Shown here in pieces: positions 61,615 to 64,000 of a stretch of 64,000 bases of DNA. Both the position numbers and the translations under genes were made by a program. Numbering within the stretch: position 1 is the first letter of the stretch; each line of letters opens with the position of its first letter. Origin of the DNA: Galerina marginata (Eukaryota; Basidiomycota; Agaricomycetes; Agaricales; Galerinaceae); contig JAECYW010000022.1 of NCBI GenBank assembly GCA_023014335.1, positions 496,001-560,000 on the forward strand. Reading direction: 5' to 3'. The notes beneath the pieces are model-generated. The model saw only the letters and a program-made list of their open reading frames with translations. It was not told where the DNA came from and searched no databases.

Positions 61615-62712
61615 CGTAATCGTAGAGAATGGAAGGCTTTCGAACTTGTTTCGAGCGAATGGATTGGAACAAACAGGGCCAAACTCCTGGGTTTGAGCGC
61701 AAACTTGATATGTATGTACTCTACACAAATACACTAACTCTACAAGTACTCTACTACGCGACGTCTACATTTGCTGATCAGCTTACGATGCAAAATTTCT
61801 ACCCATACTATGGAAAGGTTCAGAATCCAAGTAGTTCCCTTCCATACATTGGCAACTGATCATGACGAAACGGGCCGAGTCGAGCGCATTCCAGACTCAA
61901 GGATCATGGATATACTATAGGAAGTATCTCCGAGTCCGACGTCCAACTTTGGTCCAACTAGTACTTTTTTTTTCTTTTCTTAGTCTGTATGGGCCTGTCA
62001 TGTTTCTCAATTTAGATTCGTAAATAGTGTTCGACTTTTCCTGTACTCGTCGTCGCCTATTGCGCAATCCAATGCAGCGTGTATCGTCTCCCTGCTCCGC
62101 TTGTTCAAAAACAAGAGAAGAGCGTAAAGTTGTCGGAATATTGGTCGAGGCTTCCAAGGAGCCATTTTCTTATCCTACCTCTCAATCCAGCTTCTTTGGA
62201 TCGTTGAGTTTCCCGTCAGTTGGTTTCCGGCATATTGTTCTGAATTTTCTCCGACGGATCACCCGGCGATCGAAAACGGCGGCGGCTGGGTGACAAGATC
62301 ATGGAGGTAGGCGTCATATTACAAAGAGGCCATGTCGACACCCTACCCATGGTAGAGGCGACAGCCTTCGTCCTACATATGCCTAGACGTGTTGAAGTCG
62401 TGGCGACATGGTCCAGGGCCACTCCCCATCCCCGGTCTTCCGCTTCCTATTTCTTTCTCTTCCAAATCCAGCACTTTTGTTAGAAAGGACAACTTGAAAC
62501 ATTACAAATAGGACTGAGGACTGGAACAGTAACCGCTCGCACAACCATAGACAATTGTCGAAGTAATAAATTCAAAAACTGCAAACAGGCGGCGGTTACG
62601 AGTCCTATTTTAAACTTGATAGGGTTCGTGAACATGGGTTGCTTATTGTCAAATTACGGCCGCATACCGAATAGGGTACTCTGTGCATCTCTGCCCTTCA
62701 ATAACCCTCGTT
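61615..62712. other. Interval without a recognised gene
   Basis: Frames of 60-90 codons on both strands (for example 62027-62293 plus, 62216-62422 minus) show no motif or splice support. The first 100-200 bases are the likely promoter of the long family member. Confidence 0.4.
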
Positions 62713-63366
62713 CTATAGTTGAAGCTGTATTTTTCTCTGAAAAGATTTTAATTCTTCGTTTAATGCAGTCAGATTGGGCTGATGTCCGCCAATTCTGTCG
62801 CGCATAATCATCTAGATGATTGAAAGTTGTCGTATAAAGACCAGGCTGAAGGCTGAAGTAATTACCAATCCATATAGGTACACCTGGAGCATGATGAAGC
62901 AGGTTATTAGGGCAATTATTCAATCAATAGTCCACTGAACATACAACTTGAAACATGACATAACCGATCGCGTTTGGAGGAGGATAATCCGGGTAAAAGG
63001 CAGCACCATCAAGGCAGTTGGCAATTTTGAAGAGATCGAGCATCTTCTGGGTGGTGTCGAGGAAATAATCAATCTGGTCGAAAAGCTTATGCTGGGTGGT
63101 TTTCACTTCTCGTGTTGGATTTTGAAAGAGAAAGTAAGACGCACACGTAGGAACTCCAAGGTGGACATATATCCGGGTAAGTTCAATCCAACGGCCGCAG
63201 AGACTTGCTCTAGTTCGATAAGTTTGAGTCGATTATTCTCCAACAGTCTTTCGAAGTCGTCAAGCACTGCCTGCGGATATCGTGGTGGGCAAAGGTTTGA
63301 AATGCTGACCATTCATCTTACCGAAAGATTTGCCACTTCTTGAAAGTGCGGAAGGAAGTCAGCCAT
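62713..63366 (-). CDS. Small all-helical protein with an 18-base exon
   Basis: Five exons by frame and splice signals: 63366-63322, 63270-63145, 63091-62945, 62883-62866 and 62811-62713, giving 144 residues. All joins are phase 0. The 18-base fourth exon encodes VYLYGL, between acceptor CTCCAG and donor GTAATT. Nearly the whole product is predicted helix by eye (VLDDFERLLENNRLKLIELE; FDQIDYFLDTTQKMLDLFKI; LNEELKSFQRKIQLQL). The middle has a Pro-rich turn (YPDYPPPNAIGY). No family recognised, no signal peptide. The clean five-exon model suggests a living gene. Confidence 0.6.
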
Positions 63367-64000
63367 CACGTAGAAATCTTGTGCGGAAAGATGAGTTCGT
63401 CTGCAACTTATATAACCGCAACGCCCAGAAAGCCATGCCGACGAGTGTAAAGGAAACAAAGATCAGTCGCAGATGAGCCCAGAAACAAAGGGATAACGTC
63501 ATGGGATTTCCGATTCAGGAGGGCTCGGCCCAGGGTTGTAGGTTGTTGAGGCCAATGCATTCCACACAAGTTCGAAGAATGAGATACTAATAACGAAGAT
63601 TATTTGTCACGGCACCTGTGAAGAAAGATAAGTTCCCATGACCTTTCTGAGTTTCTCTCTGTTGGAGTTCGCATTCCCGATTGGGGTATTTAGCATTGTT
63701 ATCATTAGATATCTTGTCCTCGTATTCCTTTACCTCTTACCACCATGTCGTAGCACGTTTATGCGATACATCGCCCTTTCATACTCCAACAGGTCATGGG
63801 CCCCGCGATCTCTCTTCTCTCTTTATGTTTTCGCCCTCGAAAACTTGATCTCTTATACCAACAACAACGCCCAAGCCGAATCTCCTTTTCAACGTTCGAC
63901 AGCCACACTATTACAGTTCTCTAGCGCCACATTTACCCGCTCTATCTCGCCGTCGACTTCACTTGCGAAACCTCGCCATTATTCCTGATTTCTGGGCCTC
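63367..64000. other. Right-edge interval
   Basis: The promoter of the minus-strand gene should lie at its left edge. A plus-strand frame at 63638-63988 starts with a hydrophobic stretch (FPIGVFSIVIIRYLVLVFLY), but has no further support and the window ends before more can be judged. Confidence 0.3.

Noticed and set aside
1..64000. tRNA, rRNA, CRISPR array or telomere repeat
   Set aside because: No A/B-box pair with a foldable cloverleaf, no conserved rRNA core and no TTAGGG-type run was seen; the regular arrays are 158/502-base satellites and not spacer-repeat CRISPR.

Overview
The window looks like nuclear DNA of a basidiomycete fungus, probably an agaricomycete. The genes are split by many short GT-AG introns (about 41-70 bases). 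Several protein families are ones I know mainly from that group: a Plavaka-type transposase, a CACTA/tnp2-type transposase, and a protein with a DUF6532-like C-terminal part. No operons, bacterial signals, tRNA, rRNA or CRISPR were seen. About half of the window is repetitive.

Layout. 0.2-0.7 kb: 3' part of an unrecognised minus-strand gene. 2.1-8.2 kb: forward copies of a complex repeat family (a 5' part, a middle part, an array of about 158-base and 0.5-kb units, and a conserved 3' end), one carrying foreign gene pieces. 8.9-10.2 kb: a SUN-domain gene inside a small inverted repeat (6.88-8.16 / 12.19-13.48 kb). 10.4-22.6 kb: inverted copies of the repeat family plus two genes, one unrecognised and one RING-finger. 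22.6-39.0 kb: an island with a helical-repeat gene, a short member of a two-copy unknown family, a DUF6532-like gene, a decayed Plavaka transposase and an apparently intact CACTA transposase. 39.0-46.1 kb: a near-perfect inverted copy of 15.3-22.5 kb, so the RING gene and its neighbour are present twice. 45.5-53.6 kb: more forward repeat copies around a coiled-coil gene. 53.6-64 kb: lower repeat density, with a diverged RING paralogue, a small MITE, the long member of the unknown family and a small helical-protein gene.

The main story is structural. Two inverted-repeat pairs, each about a different gene-containing spacer, and at least five copies of a composite repeat family that has picked up or surrounds host genes. 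All repeat copies between about 10.4 and 22.6 kb are inverted, while those at 2-8 and 39-53 kb are forward. The genes do not form a recognisable pathway. RING-finger genes (three copies) and the unknown two-copy family recur on both sides of the repeats, which suggests local duplication and rearrangement. Exon borders are hand-made from splice signals and frame continuity and need transcript support.
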